From assembly GCA_031275285.1 (NCBI GenBank), contig JAISOY010000223.1, positions 1 through 45,872 on the forward strand: DNA of 45,872 nt, in the 5' to 3' direction. The position numbers and the translations under genes were made by a program. Shown piece after piece: positions 7,658 to 17,281 of this stretch; position 1 is the first letter of the stretch; each line of letters begins with the position of its first letter. This stretch comes from Bacteroidales bacterium (GTDB taxonomy: Bacteria; Bacteroidota; Bacteroidia; Bacteroidales; UBA4181). The notes under the pieces were generated by a model. It saw only the letters and a program-made list of their open reading frames with translations. It was not told the DNA's origin and did no database searches.

Positions 7658-9121
7658 CTAGCCTATATCTACTGTTGCTGCTACTTTATTTTTGGCTGCT
7701 GATGTTTTTTTAACGGCTACAGTTTTTACTTTGGGCTTTTCTTTTGTTTCCGTTTTCTTGACAGCCTTCTTTTTAGGCTGGGCTTTAGGTGCATCTTCCA
7801 TTTCCGTATCATCATCATCCTGCATGGCTTTGGCAATGGTAGTACGCAACTTATCCAACTGCAGCTTTGTCATCTTCAACTGCTTATCTTTTTCGCTAAG
7901 TTCCTGTTTCAATGCATCCACATCAATTTTTTCTGCAGGAACTTCAGCTTTTTGTAATTGCAATGTAAAATCCGATAAAATATTCATGTAATTAATGAAT
8001 GCATCATAGGGAGACTCATACGGATTATAGGGTGTCCGGCGCCCGGTAGAATAAAATTTAGTACTCATGAACCGGAAATGATCACTTGCCTGTAAATATT
8101 TCCAATCGACCTTAACTTTAGGATCCGGTGTATTTTTTACCCTTTCGGCCAAACCGTACAATTTATCAAATGCCTCCAGTTGCAACTCGTTACCCCGCCA
8201 GGCGGTGAGGTCGCGTTCCTCATCAGTCCATGATATCGGATAATGAATACTGATAGGAGCAACAGGCTGTATGTCCAACAGTTCATCAGGCGTTACAAAA
8301 GTAAATTTCTTTTTGAGTGCTAACTTGGGCAGGTGACGCAAAAACTCAAAAATACCTGAGGATAATGTTTGTTTCTCTCCAAAAGTGGCATAATCCAAAG
8401 ACAGGTTGATGATCTCTTCTTTTGGATCCAATAACTCCAGCCAACGTACGAATTTATCAGCCGTGAGCGGATACTCTACCCATGATTGGTTGGAGAAATT
8501 AAACCGTATATCATCGCTCAGCTTATAATTACGCAATAAGAGTTTTAACCGGGGATTAGTAGCTGAACAATACATATAATTAGGGCTCTTCCAGCCTAAA
8601 ATATGTTTGGCGCCTTCGGTAAGTACTCCCCGGAAGCCCATTTCTCCCACCATAGCTCCAATGTCGTTGCTGTAAATCATATTACTGTTACAGAAGACCT
8701 TGCCTACCGGCTTACCGAAATGGCGCTGTATCTTTTCTTTATGAGCATTTACCTGTGTTTCAAACTCTTCCCTATTGACCAATGAAGCCAGCGAATGGGC
8801 ATCTGTTCCACCTACAAATTCGACACATCCGGTATCGGCCAGTTCCCGGAAACTATCCAACACGTCAGGAGCATACAATTCAAATTGGTCGAGAACGGTT
8901 CCGGATATAGAAAACGACACCTTTATCTTTCCTTTATTTTCTTTAATAGTCTCCAGCAATATTTTATTGGCAGGAAGATAAGAAATATCGGAAATACGAC
9001 GAATATACGACTCATTGGCATAGTCATCATAGTAATAATGGTCATTACCTACGCTGAAAAAACGATACCTTTTTAACCTGAACGGCTGGTGTATTTGAAA
9101 ATTGAGGCATATCTTTTTCAT
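7658..9121 (-). CDS. Glycoside hydrolase family 57 alpha-amylase-like protein
   Basis: A 487-residue cytoplasmic GH57 enzyme acting on alpha-1,4-glucans such as glycogen or maltooligosaccharides (hydrolysis or 4-alpha-glucanotransfer). Motifs: HQP at 11-13, VGGTDAHS near 103-110, LTEGAK at 167-172 (candidate nucleophile Glu169) and SLDYATFGE at 241-249 (candidate acid Asp243). Residues 1-380 cover the catalytic domain. A predicted coiled coil (about 400-430) and a Lys/Ala/Thr-rich tail of about 45 residues follow, resembling histone H1 tails; the tail is not part of the catalytic family. It is the last gene of the operon, 18 bases after the GT4 gene, and ends before a good terminator. Together with debranching enzyme and synthase it belongs to storage-polysaccharide metabolism. 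Confidence 0.85.
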   Translation of the reverse strand: MKKICLNFQIHQPFRLKRYRFFSVGNDHYYYDDYANESYIRRISDISYLPANKILLETIKENKGKIKVSFSISGTVLDQFELYAPDVLDSFRELADTGCVEFVGGTDAHSLASLVNREEFETQVNAHKEKIQRHFGKPVGKVFCNSNMIYSNDIGAMVGEMGFRGVLTEGAKHILGWKSPNYMYCSATNPRLKLLLRNYKLSDDIRFNFSNQSWVEYPLTADKFVRWLELLDPKEEIINLSLDYATFGEKQTLSSGIFEFLRHLPKLALKKKFTFVTPDELLDIQPVAPISIHYPISWTDEERDLTAWRGNELQLEAFDKLYGLAERVKNTPDPKVKVDWKYLQASDHFRFMSTKFYSTGRRTPYNPYESPYDAFINYMNILSDFTLQLQKAEVPAEKIDVDALKQELSEKDKQLKMTKLQLDKLRTTIAKAMQDDDDTEMEDAPKAQPKKKAVKKTETKEKPKVKTVAVKKTSAAKNKVAATVDIG

Positions 9122-9139
9122 AATACTTGTATTTAATAT

Positions 9140-10438
9140 TTAATTTACTACACTATAATATACATCTCTGACATTCTTTGCAGATGTCTCCCACTTCATT
9201 TCGTCTACTTCATCTTTTCCGTGTTTCTTAAATGTCCCGTGAAGAGCGGGATAATTCAAGATACCGTAAATAGCATCAGCCATAGCATGCGTATCCCAAA
9301 AATCTATTTTAACAGCATTTTGCAATACTTCTGCAACCCCCGACTGACGGGAAATGATTACCGGGACATTGGACTGCATCGCTTCCAGCGGTGAAATACC
9401 AAATGGTTCCGATACTGAAGGCATGACATAAACATCGCTCATTCCAAACATTTTATTCACATCATCACCTTTCAGGAATCCTGTAAAATTAAATTTATCC
9501 ATAATTCCCAGACGTGCGGCACGGCGTATCATTTTGTTCATCATATCACCACTCCCGGCCATTACAAAACGGACATTATCCATCTTCTTAAGCACTAAAG
9601 CAGCCGCTTCTATAAAATACTCAGGACCTTTCTGCATCGTGATCCGGCCAAGGAAAGTCACGATTTTTTCATCAGACTCTTTCGGTTTTTTCCCAAAAGA
9701 GTCACAGGCAGCACATCCTTCAACCGGTTCCACGGCATTGTATACAGTAACTACCTTTTTCGGATCAATTCCGTATTTTTCAATGACAATATTCCGGGTC
9801 AGGTTACTTACCGTAATGATTTTATCGGCTGCTTCCATCCCTTCCTTTTCGATATTGAATACCACGGGATTTACATTTCCCCCGCTCCTGTCAAAATCCG
9901 TAGCATGCACATGGATCACCAATGGTTTTCCCGACACATATTTGGCTGCGATACCTGCAGGAAAACATAACCAATCATGAGCATGAATGATATCAAAAGT
10001 ATTTTCAAGCGCTATAGATGCCGCTACCAATGCATAGTTGGATATTTCCTGCATCAGGTTCTGCCCGTATCCTCCTGAAAACTGGAATTTCCCGTTGAAA
10101 TCGGAAGTTATGAATTTATTCTCTCCTGAAATGGTATCTACATTATATTTTTCATATAATTCAGGATCAACATAGGGCAACAGGTTAACGCCGACTTCTA
10201 TTTGTTGCATTTCCTTTAAAAAACCCAAAATACGCGTATCTTTAACCCGTACAGGAATATTATTGGCTCCCAGCAACCGCATATTGCTTTGATCTTCATC
10301 CCCGAAAGCTTTGGGAACGACGAATATTATTTCCATATCGGAGAATGTGGACAAGCCTTTGGTCAGTCCGTAACAGGCTGTTCCCAATCCTCCTGAAATA
10401 TGGGGCGGAAACTCCCAGCCAAACATTAAAACTTTCAT
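9140..10438 (-). CDS. GT4 glycosyltransferase, glycogen/starch synthase-like
   Basis: A 432-residue GT-B fold enzyme. The N-terminus MLFGWEFPP-like segment followed by HISGGLGTACYGL (about 13-25) is the donor/acceptor loop of glycogen-synthase-like GT4 proteins; HAHDWL (near 150) and HVHATDFDRSG (near 177) are conserved in the N-terminal domain, and SEPFGISPLEAM (near 350) gives the EX7E motif that binds the nucleotide sugar. The expected job is alpha-glucan chain extension in the cytoplasm. It is the middle gene of an operon with a debranching enzyme (58 bases upstream) and a GH57 enzyme (18 bases downstream), an order known from Bacteroides. The donor sugar (ADP- or UDP-glucose) cannot be decided. 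Confidence 0.8.
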   Translation of the reverse strand: MKVLMFGWEFPPHISGGLGTACYGLTKGLSTFSDMEIIFVVPKAFGDEDQSNMRLLGANNIPVRVKDTRILGFLKEMQQIEVGVNLLPYVDPELYEKYNVDTISGENKFITSDFNGKFQFSGGYGQNLMQEISNYALVAASIALENTFDIIHAHDWLCFPAGIAAKYVSGKPLVIHVHATDFDRSGGNVNPVVFNIEKEGMEAADKIITVSNLTRNIVIEKYGIDPKKVVTVYNAVEPVEGCAACDSFGKKPKESDEKIVTFLGRITMQKGPEYFIEAAALVLKKMDNVRFVMAGSGDMMNKMIRRAARLGIMDKFNFTGFLKGDDVNKMFGMSDVYVMPSVSEPFGISPLEAMQSNVPVIISRQSGVAEVLQNAVKIDFWDTHAMADAIYGILNYPALHGTFKKHGKDEVDEMKWETSAKNVRDVYYSVVN

Positions 10439-10496
10439 ATTTTTTTCATTTTTATATACTTATTAAAAATTCTATTTTTTAAGATTCCGGAAAATA

Positions 10497-12452
10497 TTAA
10501 GCTTCATATTTTTCCAGCATCTTAAACATCATTAATAATGCTCCCACGCTCCAAGCTTGCGAAATAGCTCCTTTTGCAAGATGCGGAGGATCTCCGTTAT
10601 AGACTTCGGAAATAGTTCCGATTCCATGTTGGTTCATTTCTTCCTCAAATCCATGTAATAAGCCGTCAATATAGGCTACGCCCGACTTTTTATGTATACG
10701 TAACCAACCTGCACTAAATCCTTCAAGCAACCATGGCCATACGGTTCCCTGATGGTAAGCCTTGTCTCTTTCTTCCTGATTTCCCTGATAGGTGCCTTTA
10801 TAGTTAGGGTCTTCAGGGGATAATGTACGTAATCCCCGTGGGGTAACCAACTGTGTTTTCACCTCATCCAGTATTGATTTCTTTATCTCATCATTGACCG
10901 GACTATAAGGTAACGAGGTAGCGAATACCTGGTTAGGACGGACTGACCAGTCCTTTTCATCGCCATTCACGACATCGGCCAGATACCCTTTTTCTTCATC
11001 CCAGAATTTTTCTACAAAAGAAGCGGCAATTAGTTCAGGAAGGTCTTTCCATTCTTTGATGAACTTTTTGTCTTCCGCCTCTTTTGCCAGTTCAAGCGCG
11101 AACATGACAGCATTGTACCACAATGCCTGTACCTCCACCGGATATCCCATACGAGGAGTTACGGGAACTCCATTGACGACGGCATCCATCCAGGTGAGCG
11201 CCTTACCTTCTTCCCCTGCATAAATCAGGCCATTATCATGCATCCGGATATTAAAAGGTAAAGATCCGTTACGGAAATTATTCAGGATGGTCTTCATCGT
11301 ACCACCGTAATGCTTCCAGACAGCGGCATTGGCACCGGTAAAAGAGACATATTGTTGTATAGCAGAAAAAAACCATAAAGGTGCATCTACCGAATTGAAA
11401 GCGGGATTCTGAACAGTTCCCATATTCGGGAACAATCCGCCTTCCATGCGTTTGAGCATCGTATCCAATATCTGCCTGCAGGTTTTAGGGTCGTCAATGC
11501 CCAACGTAATCCCGGGAAGCGCGATAAAAGTATCACGTCCCCATACCCCAAACCATGGATAACCGGCAATCACTTCCGTTGTCTTTTCTTCATCATCACG
11601 GATGACAAACTGTTGTGCTGCATTGGTCAGGCAATGCATATAACTTGACCTTGGCAAACGGCGTTCCAATTGTGTTGCAAAACGCCTTTTCAATGTTGTG
11701 GGGGACTCTTCTACAAGACTCCCTGAAAATATAATACTCTCACCTTTCTTTATATCTATTTCAAAATACCCGGGTACAAAGAGATCCTCGCGGTATTCGT
11801 AACCGCGTTCCTGCTCTTTGGGATATTCGATCCCATAATACCAATCCGGAACAGGGACGAATTCGGCTGCTTTCGAAAATTGCATATAAAGCGCCGGTAA
11901 TTCGGGATACATCTGGATACTCACACCGTTTTTGATTTTTTCCACATGCGTGTTTGCCTGATGATTGGCTTTTGTCAGCTGGTGCATGCCACGAAAGGCC
12001 AGGAACGGACGAAACCGCAATTTGGTAGGCGAATGGGCGTCTTCCAGCGTATAGCGAAGCAATATCTGCTCTTCCTGATCCACCAACAGGCTTTCTTTCC
12101 GTAACATCACCCCTCCTACCCTGTATAAAGTACTGGTAACTATGTCCGCTGAAAAGTCCACTACATATTTATGCCCTTTCGGTTCATAGATCTCACCTTC
12201 ATACTTATGGATGCCCAGATTAAATTCGCTGTTGTGCTGGACAACCGTCTCATCTAAAGATGATAAAAACACATACCGCTTGTTCTCAAAACGTTTAACA
12301 GGGCTTACCAATAAGCCATGGTATTTCCGGGTATTACACCCTATGATGGTTGTATTACAAAAAGAGCCGCCTCTATTTGAACGAAGAATTTCCCTGTTTA
12401 AGGAATATTCTAAATTAACTAACTGGTTTTTGTCAAATTTCAGATAACTCAT
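10497..12452 (-). CDS. Glycogen debranching enzyme (amylo-alpha-1,6-glucosidase, GH133 type)
   Basis: 651 residues. The N-terminal half carries the GDE_N beta-sandwich, beginning with the typical RGGSFCNTTIIGCNTRKYHGLL (written here from 27 on). The C-terminal half is an (alpha/alpha)6 barrel with YPWFGVWGRDTFIALPG (about 297-313) and the HQGTVWPWL and SEVYNGDPPH blocks toward the end. The family removes alpha-1,6-linked glucose at glycogen branch points in the cytoplasm. It is the first gene of the glucan operon and is read leftward from a candidate promoter about 70-100 bases upstream. Confidence 0.88.
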   Translation of the reverse strand: MSYLKFDKNQLVNLEYSLNREILRSNRGGSFCNTTIIGCNTRKYHGLLVSPVKRFENKRYVFLSSLDETVVQHNSEFNLGIHKYEGEIYEPKGHKYVVDFSADIVTSTLYRVGGVMLRKESLLVDQEEQILLRYTLEDAHSPTKLRFRPFLAFRGMHQLTKANHQANTHVEKIKNGVSIQMYPELPALYMQFSKAAEFVPVPDWYYGIEYPKEQERGYEYREDLFVPGYFEIDIKKGESIIFSGSLVEESPTTLKRRFATQLERRLPRSSYMHCLTNAAQQFVIRDDEEKTTEVIAGYPWFGVWGRDTFIALPGITLGIDDPKTCRQILDTMLKRMEGGLFPNMGTVQNPAFNSVDAPLWFFSAIQQYVSFTGANAAVWKHYGGTMKTILNNFRNGSLPFNIRMHDNGLIYAGEEGKALTWMDAVVNGVPVTPRMGYPVEVQALWYNAVMFALELAKEAEDKKFIKEWKDLPELIAASFVEKFWDEEKGYLADVVNGDEKDWSVRPNQVFATSLPYSPVNDEIKKSILDEVKTQLVTPRGLRTLSPEDPNYKGTYQGNQEERDKAYHQGTVWPWLLEGFSAGWLRIHKKSGVAYIDGLLHGFEEEMNQHGIGTISEVYNGDPPHLAKGAISQAWSVGALLMMFKMLEKYEA

Positions 12453-12522
12453 GAGCTATATATTTTTGTTAATATTCTTATTTTCAGAATGAAATAGCGA
12501 ATTTCAGGTGCCTAACAATGCC

Positions 12523-12554
12523 TAAATATAGTAAAAAACAAGTAAAAAAACAAG
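12523..12554 (-). promoter_or_regulatory. Candidate promoter of the alpha-glucan operon
   Basis: On the minus strand CTTG (12551-12554), 20 bases, TATATTTA (12523-12530), one base off the TAnnTTTG consensus. It would give a leader of about 65 bases. Confidence 0.35.
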
Positions 12555-12805
12555 TAAAAGCCGTTTAACTCCGTTTTCTTCTATTTTATCAAAGATTTTA
12601 GATGATTAATCAAAATTCCTGCCAAAACAAATCTTCTTTTGTTAACAAAACGTTAACAAAATGTAAAGCCTGCACATATACAATTATTATTCTCTATGTC
12701 AAAATGATAGAAATATAAGTGAGCCAATCTAAATATGTCATAAATAAACAAACCAAGTGAAAAATTGTTCTCTGAATCCTAAAAAAAATAAATGATCGGG
12801 TAATA

Positions 12806-12836
12806 CTTGTTTGTTTTGGTATTTTATATACCTTTG
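12806..12836 (+). promoter_or_regulatory. Promoter of tRNA-Ser
   Basis: CTTG (12806-12809), 19 bases, TACCTTTG (12829-12836), an exact TAnnTTTG box 16 bases before the tRNA. The stretch 12453-12805 upstream contains no gene that I can support. Confidence 0.6.
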
Positions 12837-12852
12837 TGCCATCGAAAGATGA

Positions 12853-12939
12853 GGTGAGGTGGGTGAGTGGCTGAAACCACCAGTTTGCTAAACTGACGTA
12901 CGGGTAACTGTACCGAGGGTTCGAATCCCTCCCTCACCG
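12853..12939 (+). tRNA. tRNA-Ser (anticodon GCU)
   Basis: Acceptor GGTGAGG (12853-12859) pairs with CCTCACC (12932-12938), discriminator G at 12939, no encoded CCA. The anticodon loop TTGCTAA presents GCT, reading AGC/AGU. A long variable arm (GTACGGGTAACTGTAC region) identifies the class II Ser fold, and GAGGG-TTCGAAT-CCCTC is the T arm. The 3' end is the target of the island that follows: bases 12929-12946 are repeated at 32732-32749. Confidence 0.93.
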
Positions 12940-12946
12940 CTGAATA
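12929..12946. repeat. attL: 3' end of tRNA-Ser plus 7 bases
   Basis: CTCCCTCACCGCTGAATA, identical to 32732-32749. The first 11 bases are tRNA sequence. This is the direct repeat left by site-specific integration into a tRNA gene. Confidence 0.8.
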
Positions 12947-12975
12947 ACACTGAAGGTCAGCAGATTGCAATATTT

Positions 12976-13018
12976 ATACGCAATTCTTTACGCAAAAAGA
13001 GTTGCGTATTTGTTTTTT
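12976..13018 (+). terminator. Hairpin with T-run at the left island end, also carrying TACGCAA repeats
   Basis: Bases 12976-12989 pair with 12996-13009 (14 bp, one G-T pair) around a 6-base loop and are followed by TTGTTTTTT, a good intrinsic terminator that would now end the tRNA-Ser transcript. It includes TACGCAA at 12977 and 12989 and the inverse TTGCGTA at 13002, so it may equally be an integrase arm region. Confidence 0.5.
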
Positions 13019-13080
13019 AATTCAATCAATTATATATTTTTACAATTCATTTGATAAATTGTTTTCTCACAAATAATAAT

Positions 13081-13995
13081 ATGGAACACATTCACGCAAC
13101 AGGTTATCAATTATTATCTGTAAAATATCTGTTTGAATTGCAGGAAAAAGAAGGGCAGGCTGCCAACTTCATTCAATACATCCCGAAGCGCGATATTTTC
13201 AATAAGGACGGATATTTCAAGGAAGTGGATGAATATCTGGTTACTTACAACAACGAATACATTAAAAGATTGCTCGAAACCCACCTTCAACATACGGAAC
13301 ATATTATTGACATTTGAAACAAGACGCTTTCCATCATACCCGAAAATAGAACGTTTGAAACGATATGGTAAAACCGGTCTGATATTTATTGTTCTTTCAG
13401 GCAAAACTTGGATTTCCCTTTTCAGGAATTATATCTGGTAAGAAACAGGTTACCAGAAATATATTTTGGTAATGCGGCAATAAGTGAACATTGATCTTGA
13501 AGCCTTGGCAACCAAACCACATTGTCAAACTTTAATCTGAACCGTATAATTGTTTACAGGATAGAGCAAATTATTGAAGAGGTAAATAAAATACATATAC
13601 ATCTTTCATATATGCTATATGGAAACAGCAAAGCTGCTAATGATAAAATAAATAAACTATTATTTGACTTCGGCATTGTATCAAAAGCCCATAAGGTGTT
13701 CAACAACAATCAATTTGAAGATATTTCCGAAGAAAAATTATACAACTTCCTGAATTATCCCTCCCGGTTCAAGGGTACATTGCAAGTCAAACCCAATGAA
13801 AAGACACGGATGTATTATTTAATTGGCAAATTATCCGGATCAATCCAAAATGATGGGTAGGCAAAAGAATTATGCGACACGCTCGACTTTTCATTCGAGA
13901 CCTACCAGAAGAAAAAGACATACATTGAGGAAGACAAATTTGATGAAAAAAAACCCAATACACGGTTTTTAGAAGAAATTGCATCCATTTTTTAG
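13081..13995 (+). pseudogene. Decayed mobile-element ORF with five in-frame stops
   Basis: One reading frame stays protein-like from the ATG at 13081 to TAG at 13993-13995 but is interrupted at 13315 (TGA), 13369 (TAA), 13492 and 13498 (TGA) and 13858 (TAG). Segments on both sides of each stop have normal amino-acid composition (for example ...LPEIYFGNAAISEH before 13492 and AKELCDTLDFSFETYQKKK after 13858). All three stop codons occur, so recoding of one codon cannot explain it. The intact ancestor would be about 304 residues. I do not recognise the family. Position next to attL suggests an accessory protein of the element. Confidence 0.5.
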
Positions 13996-14187
13996 CAGTG
14001 GCACTTTTCCCCACCAATTCCACCAAAAATAATCCCACAAAGCACTAACAACTAATAGCTTGAAGTATGCGAAAATGTGGATTACACTTTTCCCCACTAA
14101 TATTCCATTTTAGTTTTGCTGTCAAATCACATCAATATACCGGCCGGATATTGTATGTGAAAAGAATTTATAAAATGATTTATAGTC

Positions 14188-14553
14188 ATGGAATATTTAA
14201 TTAATGACAGTACTCCTATTGCGATGTTGACGGTAGGGCAATTGAAACATATATTCGGTCAGCAGTTTGTTTCTAACCCTGTTCAGAGCAATCCGGACAA
14301 GGAAAAACGTTACGTATATGATATCGGCGGCATTGCCCGGCTATTCAATTGTTCATCGCCTACTGCCAACCGTATCAAGAAAAGCGGAAAAATCAATGCA
14401 GCCATCAAGCTGATAGGCCGTAAAATAATCGTTGACGCCGGACTTGCCCTCGAACTGGCAGGACGTAAAGAGGGAGGACGCAGAAGATGGATACACAAAG
14501 TTATTTTGAAGAACGTATCTATGGGGAATCAGACATTATTTGCCTGCCAATAA
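14188..14553 (+). CDS. DUF3853-family helix-turn-helix protein
   Basis: A 121-residue protein. LTVGQLKHIF near the N-terminus, YVYDIGGIARLFNCSSPTANRIKKSG (about residues 48-73, a MerR/excisionase-like winged helix) and GRKIIVDAGLALELAGRKEGGR match DUF3853 proteins, which are common on Bacteroidota mobile elements next to the integrase and replication genes. The usual family ends near the GGR; here about 18 more residues follow and overlap another short ORF, which suggests a small frameshift or deletion at the 3' end. The likely role is DNA binding in element control. It is the only apparently intact mobility-type gene left on the island. Confidence 0.6.
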   Translation: MEYLINDSTPIAMLTVGQLKHIFGQQFVSNPVQSNPDKEKRYVYDIGGIARLFNCSSPTANRIKKSGKINAAIKLIGRKIIVDAGLALELAGRKEGGRRRWIHKVILKNVSMGNQTLFACQ

Positions 14554-14612
14554 AATATAACATGTATCAAAGTCCGCAACAAAGGGTAAAAAACCTTCTG
14601 TCCAGCAAATGA
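14487..14612 (+). pseudogene. Truncated ORF after the DUF3853 gene
   Basis: ATG at 14487 opens 41 codons (MDTQSYFEERIYGESDII...) ending in TGA at 14610-14612. In related elements the gene after DUF3853 is often a primase/helicase-type gene that starts in this position; this may be its cut-off N-terminus. No further coding sequence is convincing up to 15064; that stretch is AT-rich and holds only a possible promoter. Confidence 0.25.
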
Positions 14613-14936
14613 TCAGGATAACACAAACAGGTTGAAGCGGGCACCAAGCAAAAGCAGTGGAAAAGCACCATAAATGCTGAAAAATGCAGCGTATTACCAA
14701 GCAATCAAAAGAATTTTAAATATCAAAACCATAAAAAACGGATATCCCGAAATTTGTCTATTTGATAAAAAACCACTATTTTAGAGGGAAATTAATGGTA
14801 TGGATTTGATAGAGTTTATAAAATTCTATTCTGAAGAGAAGAGTTGCGGGGCGACATTCATATGAAAAATTAAACAAAATTAATCACTTTGTTAAGTACG
14901 TGAAAGTGCATGATGTTTAATTTGCGGGTTATGAAA

Positions 14937-14944
14937 TATATTTG
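14937..14944 (+). promoter_or_regulatory. Candidate -7 box for the island transglutaminase gene
   Basis: TATATTTG 121 bases before the ATG at 15065. The -33 region has only GTTT/TGTT at 18-19 bases, so support is partial. Confidence 0.35.
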
Positions 14945-15064
14945 AGGCATAAATCAGCTCACATTGTTCTTGCATGTAAGTATTTGATTTTTAACCAAAA
15001 GTAATTTGATCGATTAAGACTAATTTTAATTAGGTATTTAAATATAAATAACGAAGATGATATT

Positions 15065-17023
15065 ATGAGATGCGTTTATTTATTTGCCTTAGGACTATTC
15101 CTTTTTTGTTCATGCCAACAAAAAAGTGATTTGGAGCAAGCATTGTCATTTGCCGGAAAAAATCGAAAGGAACTTGAAAAGGTGCTTTCATTTTATAGTC
15201 AGCGGCCAGAAAACCACTACAAACTCAAAGCGGCAGAGTTTTTAATTTGTAATATGCCAAAATATTATTCTTTAACCAGTAAAGAATTAGATTCTTTTCG
15301 TTCGGATGTAAAAACGTTTGCGTTAAAGAATGATTATAGGGTTACTGATGAACATTTCAGGGTACTTCACCCTCTTTCTTTCAAAAATAAATATGGAAAT
15401 CCTCCGGCAGGTGGTTTTCGAAAGGTTTATGATGCCCATATCATTACATCTGAATTTTTGATTGATAATATTGAGAGGGCATTTGAAGTTTGGACAAGAA
15501 ATCCTTGGTGTAAATCACTTTCATTCTCTGAATTTTGTGAAGAAATACTGCCTTATAGAATTGGAAACGAGCCATTGGAAAATTGGAGAAAAGCGTATTA
15601 CGACATGTTTCAACCTTTATTGAATTCATTGCTTGAAACCGGCAGTTCCATTGATGCCGGTATGATCCTGTACGATGAAATAATGAATCAGCGTTGGATT
15701 TTTGACAACACTTTATCTACTATTTATTTAGGCGCGAATTCACTTTTGAAGTGTCGGTTAGGCGGTTGCGAAACAATGGCGTTTTATGCTGTTTTTGTTT
15801 TTCGTTCGGTGGGTATCCCTGCCGGCATTGACTTTATATTGCAAAATCCGGATATGTTGCATCCGCAGCATTTTTGGAACTATATGAAAGATCAGAGCGG
15901 ACGGAGTATTCCTTTCGAAATTTACTCGACGCCGCCTGCTCGTACACCGAATCATATCAACAGGAAAAAAGGAAAAGTCTACCGAATTTGCTTCAGCGAA
16001 CAACCGTTGTCTATTCCGAACAAATACAGTGGTCAGGAGATCGTACCTTTGCTTAACGATAAATACATGAAAGATGTGTCATCAGTGTATTTCGACAACA
16101 CCATAAAGATACCGGTTTATAATGCAAAAAAAGGACGGGTTTTGTATTTGGGGGTATTCAATAACAAAAAATGGGTTCCGATAGCCTGCACTGAAATTGA
16201 TACGGACAATGATGAAGCAGTATTTCATTATGTGGAGCCGAATATTGTTTACCGGCCGGTTTATTATCTGGAAGGGAGATTTATCCCTTTTACCTCAACT
16301 GTTATTCCGCAGGAAAATGGAGAGTTGCGTGTGTTGGATTCAGACAGGGAGCATTTGATACAAATGGAGCTACACCGGAAATATCCAATGCCCGAATGGG
16401 CTGAGGCATTTAAACACCGTTCGGTTGGCGGTTTGTTTCAAGGGGCAAATATGGAAGATTTCAGTGACTGTGTTACATTGTATACAATAACACATGAAAT
16501 GGATATGTATTATCACCGTGTATCGGTGAGTAACGCACAAAAATTCAAGTATGTACGATATTTTTCGGCGCCGAAAAGTAGTTGTAATATGGCCGAATTG
16601 CAGTTCTTTTCGAACGGGAAAGAATTAAACGGGAAAATTATAGGAACCGAAGGTGCGTCAAGGAATGAGCATGTAAAGACGAAGTATGCAGTATTCGATA
16701 AAGATCCGGTCACTTATTACGATGCGGAATGGCCTGATAACGCTTGGGTAGGATTGGAATTTGAGACTCCTGAATGCATAACAGAGATTGAATATTTATT
16801 TCGTAGTGATGACAACGGTATTCGTGAAGGTGATGTATATGAGTTGTTTTACTTTTCCCGAGGAGGCACAATTATTTCCATGGGAAAGAAAACCGGAAAA
16901 AAGAATGGGGTATTGGTGTTTGACAACATCCCTTCGAATGCATTATACCTGCTTCATAACGAGACCAGAGGAAGAGAAGAGCGGGTTTTCACTTACGAAA
17001 ACGGCCAACAGGTTTGGTGGTAA
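15065..17023 (+). CDS. Transglutaminase-like lipoprotein with C-terminal discoidin-like region
   Basis: 652 residues with a lipoprotein signal (LFLFCSCQ; lipidated Cys at about 17). The middle holds a transglutaminase-type core: GGCETMAFYAVFVFRSVGIP (Cys near residue 238), HPQHFWNY (His near 270) and the acidic SIPFE segment after it. Residues about 490-620 have features of a discoidin/F5-8C-like beta sandwich (VRYFSAPKSSCNMAELQFFSNG..., ...WVGLEFETPECITEIEYLFR). It is probably an outer-membrane or periplasmic enzyme or binding protein. It is the only cargo gene on the plus strand and faces the NVEALA operon. The spaces 14613-15064 and 17024-17281 around it hold no other gene. Function unknown; a role in cross-linking or cleaving the NVEALA product is only a hypothesis. 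Confidence 0.65.
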   Translation: MRCVYLFALGLFLFCSCQQKSDLEQALSFAGKNRKELEKVLSFYSQRPENHYKLKAAEFLICNMPKYYSLTSKELDSFRSDVKTFALKNDYRVTDEHFRVLHPLSFKNKYGNPPAGGFRKVYDAHIITSEFLIDNIERAFEVWTRNPWCKSLSFSEFCEEILPYRIGNEPLENWRKAYYDMFQPLLNSLLETGSSIDAGMILYDEIMNQRWIFDNTLSTIYLGANSLLKCRLGGCETMAFYAVFVFRSVGIPAGIDFILQNPDMLHPQHFWNYMKDQSGRSIPFEIYSTPPARTPNHINRKKGKVYRICFSEQPLSIPNKYSGQEIVPLLNDKYMKDVSSVYFDNTIKIPVYNAKKGRVLYLGVFNNKKWVPIACTEIDTDNDEAVFHYVEPNIVYRPVYYLEGRFIPFTSTVIPQENGELRVLDSDREHLIQMELHRKYPMPEWAEAFKHRSVGGLFQGANMEDFSDCVTLYTITHEMDMYYHRVSVSNAQKFKYVRYFSAPKSSCNMAELQFFSNGKELNGKIIGTEGASRNEHVKTKYAVFDKDPVTYYDAEWPDNAWVGLEFETPECITEIEYLFRSDDNGIREGDVYELFYFSRGGTIISMGKKTGKKNGVLVFDNIPSNALYLLHNETRGREERVFTYENGQQVWW

Positions 17024-17281
17024 TTTTCATATTGAATGATCACTTCATCAGATATGTTTTCTATGACTGTGACTTGTCCGGGGCTGAACTGTTTATTTCT
17101 CTTGTTACTTGACAGGAAAAAAGAAATAATATGAATAATAATACACTAATCTGCATCATCTTTTTAAGTTAATCATGGTAAATTCTACTACGAAAATTCC
17201 TTTTGGCGCAAAGCTGTTTATACATCACCCCATATTTTACAGGAAAAAAACTCCAATTGTATTCTGTAAACCTTTTTCCTT

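Noticed and set aside
13081..13995. Stop-codon recoding in the interrupted ORF
   Set aside because: TGA, TAA and TAG all occur in frame, and neighbouring genes use them as normal stops.
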